This document shows positions 9,624 to 16,444 of a stretch of DNA of 64,000 bases, in pieces. This DNA is from Aliikangiella sp. G2MR2-5. Its GTDB lineage: Bacteria; Pseudomonadota; Gammaproteobacteria; Enterobacterales; Kangiellaceae. The notes below the pieces were generated by a model, which was given only the letters and a program-made list of their open reading frames with translations, was not told the origin of the DNA and made no database searches. A program made the position numbers and the translations under genes. The stretch lies in contig NZ_JADPQF010000001.1 of assembly GCF_015687155.1 (NCBI RefSeq), positions 124,001 to 188,000 on the forward strand, in the 5' to 3' direction. Within the stretch, counting starts at the first letter, position 1. Each line of letters opens with the position of its first letter.

Positions 9624-11525
9624 ATGAATTTGATTGGTGAAGGTTCAAAAACCGAAAATTCCGGGAGAAACTTCTGGATAACAGCTTGTTGTTTAGCGTT
9701 TGGCATTAGTTTATTGACCTCCTGTGGCGGTAGCTCCGAAGAAAACCTCCCTATCGCCGAAGCAGCGGAGTGCGAGCTTTTTGACGAAGACGAAGATGGT
9801 AGCGCCGACTGTGGCACGGTACTTATTGGGCTGACTGATGCTGATGGTGACTTTCTTACCTATCAGGTGGAGGTAACCGGTTTGTCGCTTATTCGCCGAG
9901 ATGGCGCTGAAGTTTCAGTAATGCCATCGACTCAGTCTATCGATTTTGCTGACTATGTTGATCTAAGTGAATTGGCGGCAGCTGCGACCATTCCAACCGG
10001 GGTCTATGAGTCAGGCAGCATTCGACTCAACTACGCCAATGCGGATATACAAGTTGAGAAATCCGGTGAAGCGGTCGTCGCTTCTATGGTCGATGAGTCG
10101 GGACAGGCAATCACTGAAGCAACTTTGACACTTTCGCTGGATGCGGATAATCCGCTGGTTATTAGCAGAACGCGGGCTGCCTTGCTGGAGCTGGATTTTA
10201 ATCTGGCGGCGTCACATTCGGTTGATCTGGAGGTAGAACCTGTCACAGTTACCACAGAACCCTTCATCGTTGCCGAAGTCGATCCGGTACTGAGTAAAGA
10301 GTTCAGACTTCGTGGGCCGCTGGTGCGAGTCAACGAAGAAGAGTCAGCCTTTAAAATTGCGGTAAGACCATTTCATCGAAAAGAAGGACGTTTCGGTGGC
10401 GCACCAATCTTTGTCGATGAAAACACCCAGTTTGATATCAACGGTGAAAGCTACTCGGGAGACACAGGGTTAACAGTTCTGGCTGAATTGCCTGCAGGCA
10501 CGGCGACAGTGACTCAAGGTCTGTTTGAGCATTCCAGTCGTCATTTTACCGCAGCGACTGTTGTGGCTGGTTCTAGTGTTCCAGGGTTTGACAGGGACGC
10601 GGTTAAAGGGGTTATTGTCGCTCGCAAGGACAATCAATTGACTGTGCGTGGCGCTTCACTTATTCGTGAAAGTGGTGAGGTTACATTTAGAGATGAACTC
10701 AGCGTATCCATAGGTGAGGAAACCACGGTCAAAAAGTGGAGAAGAAGCGATGAAGTGTTAACCATCGACGATTTATCTGTTGGTCAGGCGGTCACTGTTT
10801 TAGGTACCTATATTGAGGCGAGCGAAGAAGCTGAAAATGCTAGTCTGGATGCAACTGATGGCGCAGTAAAAATGCGTCTGACATATGCTTCGGGTCATGC
10901 TGTGGCAATAGACGCTGTACAAATTGATTTGAACTTGCAGTCATTGCAGGCGCGTTCTCCCGAGCAATATGATTTTTCCGGAACCGGAGTCGATGCCAGC
11001 TTTGATGCGGATCCTCAGAACTATGAAATTTCAATCGCCGACTTGATGGTGACCAATGCCGAGTCAGGTGATTCGGTTCGAGTGAGTGGTTTTGTGTCGC
11101 CCTTCGGCACCGCTCCTGCTGATTTTGACGCCATGAGCGTGACCAATTATGCCGAGTCAGGAAGCCAGATATATATCAACTGGCCTGATAGTGATGAACT
11201 GGTTGCCTTTGCTGAAATCACCGCATCTACTCTGATAATCAATACGCCAGAGGAAGGGGTTTACAAGTTGCAACAAGGCGGAATCCGAACCGATTTGACC
11301 AGCTTCGACACTTTGGTAACTCTGACACCTAAGTCTGAGCGAGGGATCTATACTATTCGCAGCGGAGAGATGGTTCTGGCTTTCTCAGATTTTCTTGATT
11401 TTTCCAATGAGTTGCAGCAACGCCTCAATGAAGGTGAGTCGATCGATGCTATGCACGCGATTGGTGGTTTTTCAAGCGATAGCAAAGTGATGGATGTCAT
11501 CAAGTTGTCTGTCAAACTGCACTGA
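9624..11525 (+). CDS. DUF4382-like secreted lipoprotein
   Basis: Encodes 633 residues. The lipobox LLTSC puts the lipidated cysteine at residue 34. An acidic linker (FDEDEDGSADC) leads into a DUF4382-like region of about 150 residues (LTDADGDFLTYQVEVTGL onward). The long C-terminal part looks like repeated beta-rich DUF5666-type modules with VRGxxL and VSGFVSP motifs. The protein is very acidic and likely sits on the outer membrane. AGGATATAACA precedes the ATG. It is upstream of the sigma factor operon on the same strand. The domain assignment is from pattern memory, and its function is unknown. Confidence 0.75.
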   Translation: MNLIGEGSKTENSGRNFWITACCLAFGISLLTSCGGSSEENLPIAEAAECELFDEDEDGSADCGTVLIGLTDADGDFLTYQVEVTGLSLIRRDGAEVSVMPSTQSIDFADYVDLSELAAAATIPTGVYESGSIRLNYANADIQVEKSGEAVVASMVDESGQAITEATLTLSLDADNPLVISRTRAALLELDFNLAASHSVDLEVEPVTVTTEPFIVAEVDPVLSKEFRLRGPLVRVNEEESAFKIAVRPFHRKEGRFGGAPIFVDENTQFDINGESYSGDTGLTVLAELPAGTATVTQGLFEHSSRHFTAATVVAGSSVPGFDRDAVKGVIVARKDNQLTVRGASLIRESGEVTFRDELSVSIGEETTVKKWRRSDEVLTIDDLSVGQAVTVLGTYIEASEEAENASLDATDGAVKMRLTYASGHAVAIDAVQIDLNLQSLQARSPEQYDFSGTGVDASFDADPQNYEISIADLMVTNAESGDSVRVSGFVSPFGTAPADFDAMSVTNYAESGSQIYINWPDSDELVAFAEITASTLIINTPEEGVYKLQQGGIRTDLTSFDTLVTLTPKSERGIYTIRSGEMVLAFSDFLDFSNELQQRLNEGESIDAMHAIGGFSSDSKVMDVIKLSVKLH

Positions 11526-11552
11526 TAAAGATGGATTGAGAAGGTGAAGGAT

Positions 11553-11672
11553 ATGATGAGTCCCGGTGCAAGATCTTTAATCACAATGGATAGGCAGTAC
11601 GCCGCCAATCGCCTTCTTAAAAACAGCAGCGTTGCTTTGCTGCGGTGCTATCAGTTATTCTCAAGGAGATAG
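11553..11672 (+). CDS. Short ORF leading into the sigma factor gene
   Basis: A 39-codon frame opens at tandem ATGs, with AAGGA four bases before the first. It stops with TAG two bases before the sigma factor ATG, and the sigma factor's own ribosome binding site (AAGGAG) lies inside its last codons. This arrangement would couple translation of the sigma factor to the short frame. The predicted peptide is basic with no recognised motif, and it may be a regulatory leader rather than a functional protein. Confidence 0.4.
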   Translation: MMSPGARSLITMDRQYAANRLLKNSSVALLRCYQLFSRR

Positions 11673-11674
11673 GC

Positions 11675-12304
11675 ATGATTTGGGAAGAGCAAGAACTCGG
11701 CTGTTTTCACTGGGGGGTTAATCCCGGTAGCACACAGCAACACCGATTAAAAAGCGAACAAGGGTTATTGAATTTGTCGATAGAGAAATTCTTAATGGAA
11801 GTAGAGAAGAAAGCTTACCGTATGGCGCAGCTGGCGACTGGTAATTCTTCTGATGCTTTGGATATTGTTCAGGACACCATGATTAAACTTGTCGAAAAGT
11901 ATGCTGGAAATCCGGCAGAAGAATGGAAGCCTTTGTTTTATCGAATTCTACAATCGCGTATAACTGATCATCTGCGTAAGAAAACACTTCAGGCCAAAGT
12001 GTTTTTCTGGCGGAGTACATCAGAAGAGTCGGAAAGCGGTGACCTTATTGACCAGGCGAGTGATTATATTACTCCAGAAAGGGAACTTGATGGGCAGAGA
12101 AATGTTGAGTTGGTGATCGATGCCGTTAAGAAGTTGCCACATCGCCAGCAGCAATGCTTTTTGCTAAGAAGCTGGGAAGGTCTCAGTGTTAAGGAAACTG
12201 CATTAGCAATGAATTGTAGTGAAGGTAGCGTAAAAACCCATTATTCAAGAGCGAGAGAAGCATTGCAACAGGCTCTTGAAGAAGTGTCGTCAGGTACGGA
12301 CTAA
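11675..12304 (+). CDS. ECF-type RNA polymerase sigma factor
   Basis: Encodes 209 residues. Region 2 (about 50-105) contains ALDIVQDTMIKLVEKY, and region 4 (about 145-200) contains KKLPHRQQQCFLLRSWEGLSVKETA with a helix-turn-helix. The ATG at 11675 has AAGGAGATAGGC upstream; longer forms lack support. The first 40 residues are an unusual N-terminal extension rich in Trp and Gly. The next genes encode a DUF3619-like membrane protein and a DUF3106-like protein, a known arrangement in which the membrane protein may act as anti-sigma factor. Confidence 0.88.
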   Translation: MIWEEQELGCFHWGVNPGSTQQHRLKSEQGLLNLSIEKFLMEVEKKAYRMAQLATGNSSDALDIVQDTMIKLVEKYAGNPAEEWKPLFYRILQSRITDHLRKKTLQAKVFFWRSTSEESESGDLIDQASDYITPERELDGQRNVELVIDAVKKLPHRQQQCFLLRSWEGLSVKETALAMNCSEGSVKTHYSRAREALQQALEEVSSGTD

Positions 12305-12335
12305 TTACGCACTAATAAAGAGTGAGGTAAGCAGA

Positions 12336-12692
12336 ATGAATGATCCAAATGAAAATTCTGATCCAGAAATCTTGGCTAAAGACTCTATCGAGCAGCGAGT
12401 TTGTGAAGGCCTGGATGAAAGTGTCTCCAGTTTAAATCCTGATGTTAGACGCGCTTTAAATCAGGCAAGAGCTAAGGCCGTAGAAAAGAAAGGTGCGAGT
12501 TTTCCTTTTCTTAAACTGGCTGGTGGTGTGAGTTTTGCTTTTGCTGTGCTTATGGTGTCCCAGTTTTATACACAACAGCCAGAGGAAAACCTAACGCCTT
12601 TTGCCGAAGTGCTGGAAGAGGATATTGAAATGTTGGATGACCTGGAGTTTGCTTATTGGTTAGCGGAGGAGGAAGAAAGTGCGAACTTGTAA
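12336..12692 (+). CDS. DUF3619-like membrane protein, possible anti-sigma factor
   Basis: Encodes 118 residues. An N-terminal cytosolic part with ESVSSLNPDVRRALNQARAKA resembles DUF3619. It is followed by one membrane segment (GGVSFAFAVLMVSQFY, about residues 63-78) and an acidic periplasmic tail (LEEDIEMLDDLEFAYWLAEEEE). The start at 12336 follows GAGGTAAGCAGA. The single-span layout and the place right after the sigma gene suggest it holds the sigma factor at the membrane; this is inference. It overlaps the next gene by 14 bases. Confidence 0.75.
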   Translation: MNDPNENSDPEILAKDSIEQRVCEGLDESVSSLNPDVRRALNQARAKAVEKKGASFPFLKLAGGVSFAFAVLMVSQFYTQQPEENLTPFAEVLEEDIEMLDDLEFAYWLAEEEESANL

Positions 12693-12996
12693 AAAAGCCG
12701 CACTGATTGCAGCCATGATAATAACGACTCCAGGATACGCTGCTCAGCCAAATAATAGTGGGCACTCAGAAAGCGACGAAAGGCACTCTGTTCCGTCCGG
12801 TGAGGAAGAGCAAGCGGCAATGGTGTCTAATAAATCGAAAGAAACAGTAGAAATGGATGAAGCCTTTTTGAGTTTTTTAGCCGATAGTGCGCAGCTTGAT
12901 GATGAAATGACGGATCCGTTAGATATGATGGATATTGATGAAGAGTTAATGCCGGCAGAGGCTAGTTTGTTAGAGTCTGCCAAGGAGGAAAAATAA
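12679..12996 (+). CDS. Small acidic exported protein of the sigma operon
   Basis: Encodes 105 residues from a GTG start, preceded by GGAGGAAGAAA. Residues 1-22 form a short signal peptide (CKKAALIAAMIITTPGYA). The mature part is acidic, with the motif FLSFLADSAQLDDEMTDP. No family is recognised. It overlaps the previous gene by 14 bases and shares a base with the next (TAATG), so the three are translationally coupled. It probably works in the envelope with its neighbours. Confidence 0.7.
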   Translation: MRTCKKAALIAAMIITTPGYAAQPNNSGHSESDERHSVPSGEEEQAAMVSNKSKETVEMDEAFLSFLADSAQLDDEMTDPLDMMDIDEELMPAEASLLESAKEEK

Positions 12997-13475
12997 TGAA
13001 ACGGTTATTTTTTCTAATTGTAGCTAGCTGGATGACCCTGGCTTCCTTAAATAGTTTTGCCAGTTCGACTGAGTGGCAGTCTTTAAACGGTGATGTACAG
13101 AAACTTTTACAGCCATTTGAAAAGCGCTGGGATGATATGCCGGATGCCAAAAAAGAAAAGCTGGTGGCGGGTGCCAATCGTTGGTTGAGTATGACGCCTG
13201 AGCAGCGAAGTGTGGCCTCCGAACGTTTTAAAAAGTGGCAGTCCCTGACACCAGAACAACGAGCTAAACTGAATAATCGATTCGAAAAATTCAAACAATT
13301 ACCGCCTGAAGAGCGAAAGCGTTTGCGAAAAGCCTTTGCTCGATTTAAAAATATGTCGCCCGAACAAAAAGCCAGGTTAAGGGAAAGGTTTCGAAAAATG
13401 TCTCCGGAGCAAAAGAAACAGTTTCTAAAACGAATGAAAAAACGTCAGCAACACAAAAAGTCGCGAAGAGGGTAG
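12996..13475 (+). CDS. DUF3106-like periplasmic repeat protein
   Basis: Encodes 159 residues: a signal peptide (about 1-22), then repeats of about 17-22 residues with the core SPEQ(R/K)xRLxxRFxKxxxLxPEER. This is the DUF3106 pattern. The mature part is strongly basic and helical, opposite in charge to the acidic protein encoded just upstream, which makes a complex plausible (inference). AGGAGGAAAAATA precedes the ATG. It is the last gene of the sigma operon. Confidence 0.82.
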   Translation: MKRLFFLIVASWMTLASLNSFASSTEWQSLNGDVQKLLQPFEKRWDDMPDAKKEKLVAGANRWLSMTPEQRSVASERFKKWQSLTPEQRAKLNNRFEKFKQLPPEERKRLRKAFARFKNMSPEQKARLRERFRKMSPEQKKQFLKRMKKRQQHKKSRRG

Positions 13476-13488
13476 GCGAGGCTTTTGT

Positions 13489-13519
13489 AGGATGGGGGAA
13501 GCCTGGCGTAACCCATCCT
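13489..13519. repeat. Inverted repeat of the AGGATGGG/CCCATCCT type
   Basis: A perfect 8-base stem surrounds a 15-base loop just after the DUF3106 gene. Hairpins with this core and a GCGTAACCCATCC arm are a widespread extragenic element in bacteria. It may also end transcription of the sigma operon, but no T run follows. Confidence 0.55.
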
Positions 13520-13707
13520 GGGGATTTGTATCCGATGTATTTCACTTCTTTTGGCGTGCAGCGTTAAATCATTCATTCCTAGAGTCAGATTTGCTCAACC
13601 AATTTCCCGTAATTATTTCTTGTGGTTATTTGTAACATTAGACGAAAGTGTCAGTCATTAGGCTACCGATTACAGTTTTAACCATGAAGTTCATTTTTGG
13701 GAGTCCT

Positions 13708-14277
13708 ATGTTTAATACAAAAGCATTATTGATTACTATTTCTCTTTTTGTGAGCCTGCTTTTTGGCGTCAATGCAAATGCTAAAGCGTTGAAATCCATT
13801 CGAGTGGGGCCGTCCATTGGTTCACAGGTGCCCGAAATTATGGCTATCGACCAGCAAAATCAGCCGGTGAAATTGGCTGATTTTTATGGCGAAAAAGGTG
13901 TGGTTGTGGTCTTTTTTCGCTCGGCAGACTGGTGTCCTTTTTGTAAGCGACATTTAGTTGAACTCAATCAAATTGTTCCGCAAATCGAGCAGGCAGGTTA
14001 TAAAATGGTCGGCATTTCTTACGACTCGGTTGAAACGCTAAACACTTTTAGCAAGTCGATGAATATCGCGTTTCCACTGCTGGCAGATCAAAAGGCAAAA
14101 ACGGTTAGGCGGTTCAAAGTTCTTAATAAGGATTATAAATTAGGCGATAAACATTACGGGATACCTTATCCGGGTGTCATGGTGATTTCTCCAGACGGAG
14201 AGCTAAAGGATAAGTATTTCTATAAAGGATATAAAAAGCGGATCACTGCTGAAAGCTTGTTAGAAAAGTTAAACTAG
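13708..14277 (+). CDS. Secreted redoxin-domain protein (AhpC/TSA-like)
   Basis: Encodes 189 residues. The start at 13708 has GGGAGTCCT upstream and gives a signal peptide (ALLITISLFVSLLFGVNANAKA). The redoxin domain carries SADWCPFCKRHL, so both cysteines of a CxxC-type active site are present, as in periplasmic thiol-disulfide proteins and peroxiredoxin-like AhpC/TSA proteins. Its place in the periplasm suggests reduction of peroxides or disulfides. It stands alone between the sigma operon and the cassette stretch. Confidence 0.82.
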   Translation: MFNTKALLITISLFVSLLFGVNANAKALKSIRVGPSIGSQVPEIMAIDQQNQPVKLADFYGEKGVVVVFFRSADWCPFCKRHLVELNQIVPQIEQAGYKMVGISYDSVETLNTFSKSMNIAFPLLADQKAKTVRRFKVLNKDYKLGDKHYGIPYPGVMVISPDGELKDKYFYKGYKKRITAESLLEKLN

Positions 14278-14698
14278 GGAATAAACTCTATCGGTTTATA
14301 CTCGAACTGATGCATTCTGATTCCTGGTTTTATAAAGTCTGACAACAAATGATAATTCTGCTCTATATCTAAAGTAGAAATTCACCATTTCAATAGTTCA
14401 CTTTAAGCTCCCCATTGAAAAGTGGAGGGAGCTTAAAACTTCCAGTCGAGTTTTAGCGAATTAGTAAGATTTTCAGTGAAACCTAATTTTCAGAGTTGTT
14501 GCGCATGATGCGCGATAATTCGAATTATGAACTTCTAGCTTTTTGATTTTAAGGGGAAAAGATATTTTCTATCAAAGAGCAAATTTAGAGTTATTAACAA
14601 AAACAAATAGTCTCTTATTGCTGGTTGAATAATAATATAATCCTTAGAGGTCTTGAGTTTCCTCGAAAAAACGGATAACTTGAGTTCACTTTAAAATC
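14278..14698. other. Non-coding stretch upstream of the cassette region
   Basis: No credible gene is seen. It holds an 11-base perfect inverted repeat (TTTAAGCTCCC at 14402-14412 with GGGAGCTTAAA at 14427-14437) that may end the redoxin transcript. It also holds a palindrome pair, GCGCATGATGCGC at 14501-14513 and ATAATTCGAATTAT at 14515-14528. The first is echoed by GCGCACAGTGCGC at 14721-14733. Confidence 0.5.
14402..14437 (+). terminator. Hairpin, possible terminator of the redoxin gene
   Basis: An 11-bp perfect stem lies about 125 bases past the stop codon. There is no clear T run, so termination is only possible. Confidence 0.4.
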
Positions 14699-14751
14699 AA
14701 TAACGCACAATTTGCATATCGCGCACAGTGCGCAATAATAAGCTGTTAGGA
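14699..14751 (+). repeat. Weak attC-like site in front of the first cassette gene
   Basis: AATAAC at the left pairs with GTTAGG at 14745-14750, and the inner arms GCGCAC/GTGCGC form a stem with a partly paired middle. The GTTAGGAG end also supplies the ribosome binding site of the next gene, as often happens in gene cassettes. Middle pairing is poor, so the call is tentative. Confidence 0.35.
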
Positions 14752-14757
14752 GTCAGA

Positions 14758-15324
14758 ATGATACGGGCCGTTGCTATCATTTCAATTATGCTAATGCTTA
14801 GTGCTTGCGTCTCAGTTCCGGTTCCTAGCAAAGGCCCTCTCATTGTTCGAGCCATTCCAAAGTCGTCGGACAGCACAGGTTGGTACAGGGACTTTTGCAC
14901 ATTTGGACAACCAGTCAATAACAAAGATATATATTATGGTGACTCTTGTAAAAGCAGACAGATTTTACATCACGCTTTCTTAAATAAGGTTAGGCTTTCA
15001 AATGTTCATAGCTTGTCTGGTGCTTATTATGGTAATGATATCTATGCGGGAATGTCTGGAGGGCAGCGAGTATTTTGGACTCAAAATAATCGAGAGCAAG
15101 GATATTTCATTCTTCAAAGGGTTGAACTTGAATTTACAAAAAAAACCGGTATTAATTTCTTGATGACGCCAGTCTCATACAACAAAAACTTACAGTGCGT
15201 CGTTAGTTTTGGGTATTATCCTCATTCAGATTTTCGAGCTTGCCCTGATGAAAAATTCCACGAAGGGCACTATGATGATTGTTTACCAATTAATAAAGTA
15301 TTGGAGCACTTTGCAAATGGTTGA
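14758..15324 (+). CDS. Hypothetical lipoprotein, probable cassette gene
   Basis: Encodes 188 residues. The start ATG follows TAGGAGTCAGA. The lipobox LMLSAC places the lipidated cysteine at residue 17. The mature protein has several aromatic and cysteine residues (YRDFCTFG, YGDSCKS, FRACPDEKF, YDDCLP) but no recognised domain. The gene fills the space between the weak site at 14699-14751 and the clear attC at 15328-15393, and its stop codon lies four bases from the latter: the standard layout of an integron gene cassette. It is AT-rich compared with nearby housekeeping genes. Confidence 0.7.
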   Translation: MIRAVAIISIMLMLSACVSVPVPSKGPLIVRAIPKSSDSTGWYRDFCTFGQPVNNKDIYYGDSCKSRQILHHAFLNKVRLSNVHSLSGAYYGNDIYAGMSGGQRVFWTQNNREQGYFILQRVELEFTKKTGINFLMTPVSYNKNLQCVVSFGYYPHSDFRACPDEKFHEGHYDDCLPINKVLEHFANG

Positions 15325-15327
15325 AGC

Positions 15328-15393
15328 TCCTAACCAGTGCCTGCAATTGAAGGCAAGAAAACAACAGCGCCTCAATTGAGACATGCGTTAGGT
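15328..15393 (+). repeat. attC recombination site (integron cassette)
   Basis: The outer cores are CCTAAC at 15329-15334 and GTTAGGT at 15387-15393. The inner arms are CAATTGAAGGC on the left and GCCTCAATTG on the right, complementary apart from an extra base in the left arm. This matches the R''-L''-L'-R' pattern of attC sites with an extrahelical base. A spacer of about 14 bases forms the loop. The site follows one short gene and directly precedes another. Confidence 0.72.
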
Positions 15394-15400
15394 ACTCAAA

Positions 15401-15733
15401 ATGTTCAGAAAAGCTTTATCTAAAACGTTGCGAGCATACGCCAACTTGCTTTTGAAGTTTGAGCGAACGAATCAATTTGGTAAAGAATTACTTTCTAGTG
15501 CTGACATCGGGAAGGCTTCAAGAGCAACAAAGTTAGGGAACTAAGAAGAAGCTGTGTCCATATACCAAGGGATCTTGATGCGAGGCGGAAATACTGTTGG
15601 CGAGATGATTGCCTGTAAAAAACTCGCAAATTATTATCGCTCTGGTCGTTTTGTAGAGAAGGACATCGACTACGCGATTAAGCTGGAAAATAAAGCGAAT
15701 GAAAGTTTTGAAGAAATCAATGAAGGTACTTAG
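15401..15733 (+). pseudogene. Sel1/TPR-like cassette gene broken by a stop codon
   Basis: One frame of 111 codons runs from ATG at 15401 to TAG at 15731-15733, interrupted only by TAA at 15542-15544 (codon 48). The second half reads AVSIYQGILMRGGNTVGEMI and YYRSGRFVEKDIDYAIKLE, a Sel1-like helical repeat pattern. The first half is basic and helical. It begins eight bases after the attC at 15328-15393 and ends at the start of a second, weaker site. It is either a recent nonsense mutation or a sequencing error. Confidence 0.6.
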
Positions 15734-15790
15734 CTAGTACTTGAATTTGATTCGGCAGAAATCGCCTTACAAATTAAATAAGCGTTAGAG
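15731..15790 (+). repeat. Degenerate attC-like site
   Basis: The left arm CTAGTACTTGAATTTGATTCGGC and the right arm ending AAATAAGCGTTAG pair imperfectly (AATTTG with CAAATT, GGC with GCC). The right end GCGTTAGAG resembles GCGTTAGGT of the clear attC. The left core CTAG departs from CTAAC. It overlaps the stop codon of the broken Sel1-like gene. Confidence 0.38.
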
Positions 15791-15826
15791 ATTCGAGTTA
15801 CCCACAAACAGTAGACTCCGTCTATA

Positions 15827-15844
15827 GTTAGGTTCAGTCCTAAC
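15827..15844. repeat. Inverted attC core-like sequences
   Basis: GTTAGG and CCTAAC face each other across six bases. These match the outer cores of the clear attC but in reversed order, as if the end of one site met the beginning of another. It could instead be a plain hairpin in the leader of the next gene. Confidence 0.35.
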
Positions 15845-15905
15845 ACGAATATATTTGGAGTGTCAGATACTTATCACTGATTTAAACTGGAGGGAATAAT
15901 AAATA

Positions 15906-16421
15906 ATGATTGATATCGGTGGGACCGAATGGGTGTCCGAAGACCCTGAGTTTTATGCAGACTTACTGTCTCGAAAAGATAGAAAGTTAAAGATAATTCT
16001 AAAACAATTAAAAAGTGATTTTTCTAGTATTAAGATTGTTTTGGGATTTCTGATAGTCGGATTTTTAATTGGAGCAGGAATAACTCAAAACGAATTAAAG
16101 CTAGGAGTGATAGGCATAGGTCTTTTGGGTGTTTATCTATATATATTCATCAAAAATATAGTGGCATATATTTATTCTCCAATATTTGAGGGTGAGCTGA
16201 TCGCTGGGTATGAAAGTAAGTCGAAATGGCCTGGTTTCATCCATTCAGAAGCTTTTTTTAACAATGTCGGTGAAAAAATTCCCATTGCAATAAGTAAAAA
16301 GTTATTTAATGATGTTGTGTCTAAGAGGTCCAATACCAAAATAAAAATTTTATACACACCATCTTTTGAATATTCGCTAGTTATTGCGGCAAAAAAGGAA
16401 AGATTAGACACTCCGATTTAA
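15906..16421 (+). CDS. Hypothetical membrane protein, probable cassette gene
   Basis: Encodes 171 residues, family not recognised. Two membrane segments are clear (IVLGFLIVGFLIGAGI, about 40-55, and VIGIGLLGVYLYIFIKNIV, about 68-86), with a charged N-terminal stretch and a C-terminal soluble part of about 80 residues. GGAGGGAATAATAA precedes the ATG. Codon use is very AT-rich, like the cassette genes before it. No attC was found after its stop, so if it is a cassette it is the truncated last one. It converges on the outer-membrane protein gene with 23 bases between. Confidence 0.65.
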   Translation: MIDIGGTEWVSEDPEFYADLLSRKDRKLKIILKQLKSDFSSIKIVLGFLIVGFLIGAGITQNELKLGVIGIGLLGVYLYIFIKNIVAYIYSPIFEGELIAGYESKSKWPGFIHSEAFFNNVGEKIPIAISKKLFNDVVSKRSNTKIKILYTPSFEYSLVIAAKKERLDTPI

Positions 16422-16444
16422 ATATTAACTTTCAGCAAGAACAA

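Noticed and set aside
12744-12983. 79-codon antisense frame in the sigma operon
   Set aside because: It is the complement of the acidic exported protein gene; its Ser-rich content is the mirror of Asp/Glu codons.
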